Origin: Mycolicibacterium iranicum
GTDB taxonomy: Bacteria > Actinomycetota > Actinomycetes > Mycobacteriales > Mycobacteriaceae
DNA: 64,000 bases
Reading direction: 5' to 3'
NCBI RefSeq assembly: GCF_001650495.1
Contig: NZ_LWCS01000032.1
Span: forward strand, 62,001-126,000
The notes under the pieces are model-generated. The model made no database searches and was not told the origin of the DNA. It saw only the letters and a program-made list of their open reading frames with translations. The position numbers were made by a program, and so were the translations under genes. Positions 63,743 through 64,000 of this stretch are shown one piece after another (within the stretch, counting starts at the first letter, position 1; every line of letters starts with the position of its first letter).

Positions 63743-64000
63743 TCAGGTCACCAGGCTCGGCCCTGGCGCGCGGCCGCGCCGCTGCGAGATTGCGTCAAGG
63801 AGATGCCCAGATACGCCAGAGCGGTGGCCCCGCAGCACGGTGCGCAGGACTCGCGTGCCGTCGCGTACCGCGCGCAAGTTCGACTTGCCTGAGCGGCGCG
63901 GCATTTCGAGACTCGGCACCTCTGCAATCCTCAGGCCGGCCTGCATGGCCTGCACCGTCATCTCGGCTTCGATCTCGAACCCCGTAGCGGAGAGCTGCAG
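63743..64000 (-). CDS. C-terminus of a GT2 glycosyltransferase (dolichyl-phosphate-mannose-synthase-like), cut by window end
   Basis: The frame is open to the last base, with FEIEAEMTVQAMQAGLRIAE followed by 'VPSLEMPRRSGKSNLRAVRDGTRVLRTVL'. The family pattern 'GfeiEtEm...a...Gl.i.EVPs.e..R..G.SnL....dG.rvl..l' is the end of DPM1-like GT2 enzymes that load sugars onto polyprenyl phosphate. The catalytic N-terminal part lies beyond the window. It is on the same strand as the rfbF operon, 188 bases upstream, and probably belongs to the same glycan pathway. Confidence 0.8.
   Translation of the reverse strand: MQLSATGFEIEAEMTVQAMQAGLRIAEVPSLEMPRRSGKSNLRAVRDGTRVLRTVLRGHRSGVSGHLLDAISQRRGRAPGPSLVT

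Overview
The window is GC-rich actinobacterial DNA. Coding strands have high-GC third positions, GTG starts are common, many neighbouring genes overlap by 1-7 bases, and the integrase, TnsABC/TniQ and sugar genes look like those of Mycobacteriales. The genus is an inference. There is no rRNA, tRNA, CRISPR array or cas gene that I can support.

Bases 1-3400 are a graveyard: the tail of a P-loop ATPase-like gene, a frameshifted TetR-type C-terminus, the end of an ISL3 transposase that cuts off another gene, and two decayed tyrosine-recombinase genes. Bases 3679-36563 hold an extracellular contractile injection system (eCIS, a phage-tail-like particle without head or packaging genes). In the core (7.2-31.2 kb) come two small proteins, sheath, tube, a gp26-like protein, a Pro/Ala-rich protein, a Pvc16-type cap, an AAA+ ATPase, a CIS tube-associated protein, a LysM adaptor, hub, spike, spike tip, gp25 wedge, two baseplate J-type proteins, a tail-I protein and a 1200-residue beta-helix protein. 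Three DUF4157 proteins flank the core (one before it, two after it) and are the best cargo candidates. They share a CxCGGGCPxC motif and an HExxH motif but have unrelated C-termini. A SARP/BTAD regulator precedes the core.

Bases about 36.8-48.7 kb are a Tn7-like region. A complete tnsA-tnsB-tnsC-tniQ operon runs rightward. Divergent from it is a two-gene unit: a 1165-residue protein with a C-terminal PD-(D/E)XK-like motif, and a small partner that carries a frameshift. Two unrecognised genes follow tniQ. An array of TGAGAA repeats at 48.27-48.43 kb may mark a transposase-binding end. The element's exact ends were not found.

From 49.7 kb to the window end is a surface-polysaccharide cluster. 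An rmlC-like epimerase gene lies alone on the plus strand. A tight minus-strand operon runs from rfbF (63554) through two zinc-finger methyltransferases, an SDR, a double glycosyltransferase, a flippase, a GH16 lipoprotein, two membrane proteins, a secreted DUF4038 protein and an LhgO-like oxidase. This fits synthesis of a CDP-activated, probably C-methylated deoxysugar and export of a glycan containing it. The end of a GT2 gene runs off the right edge.
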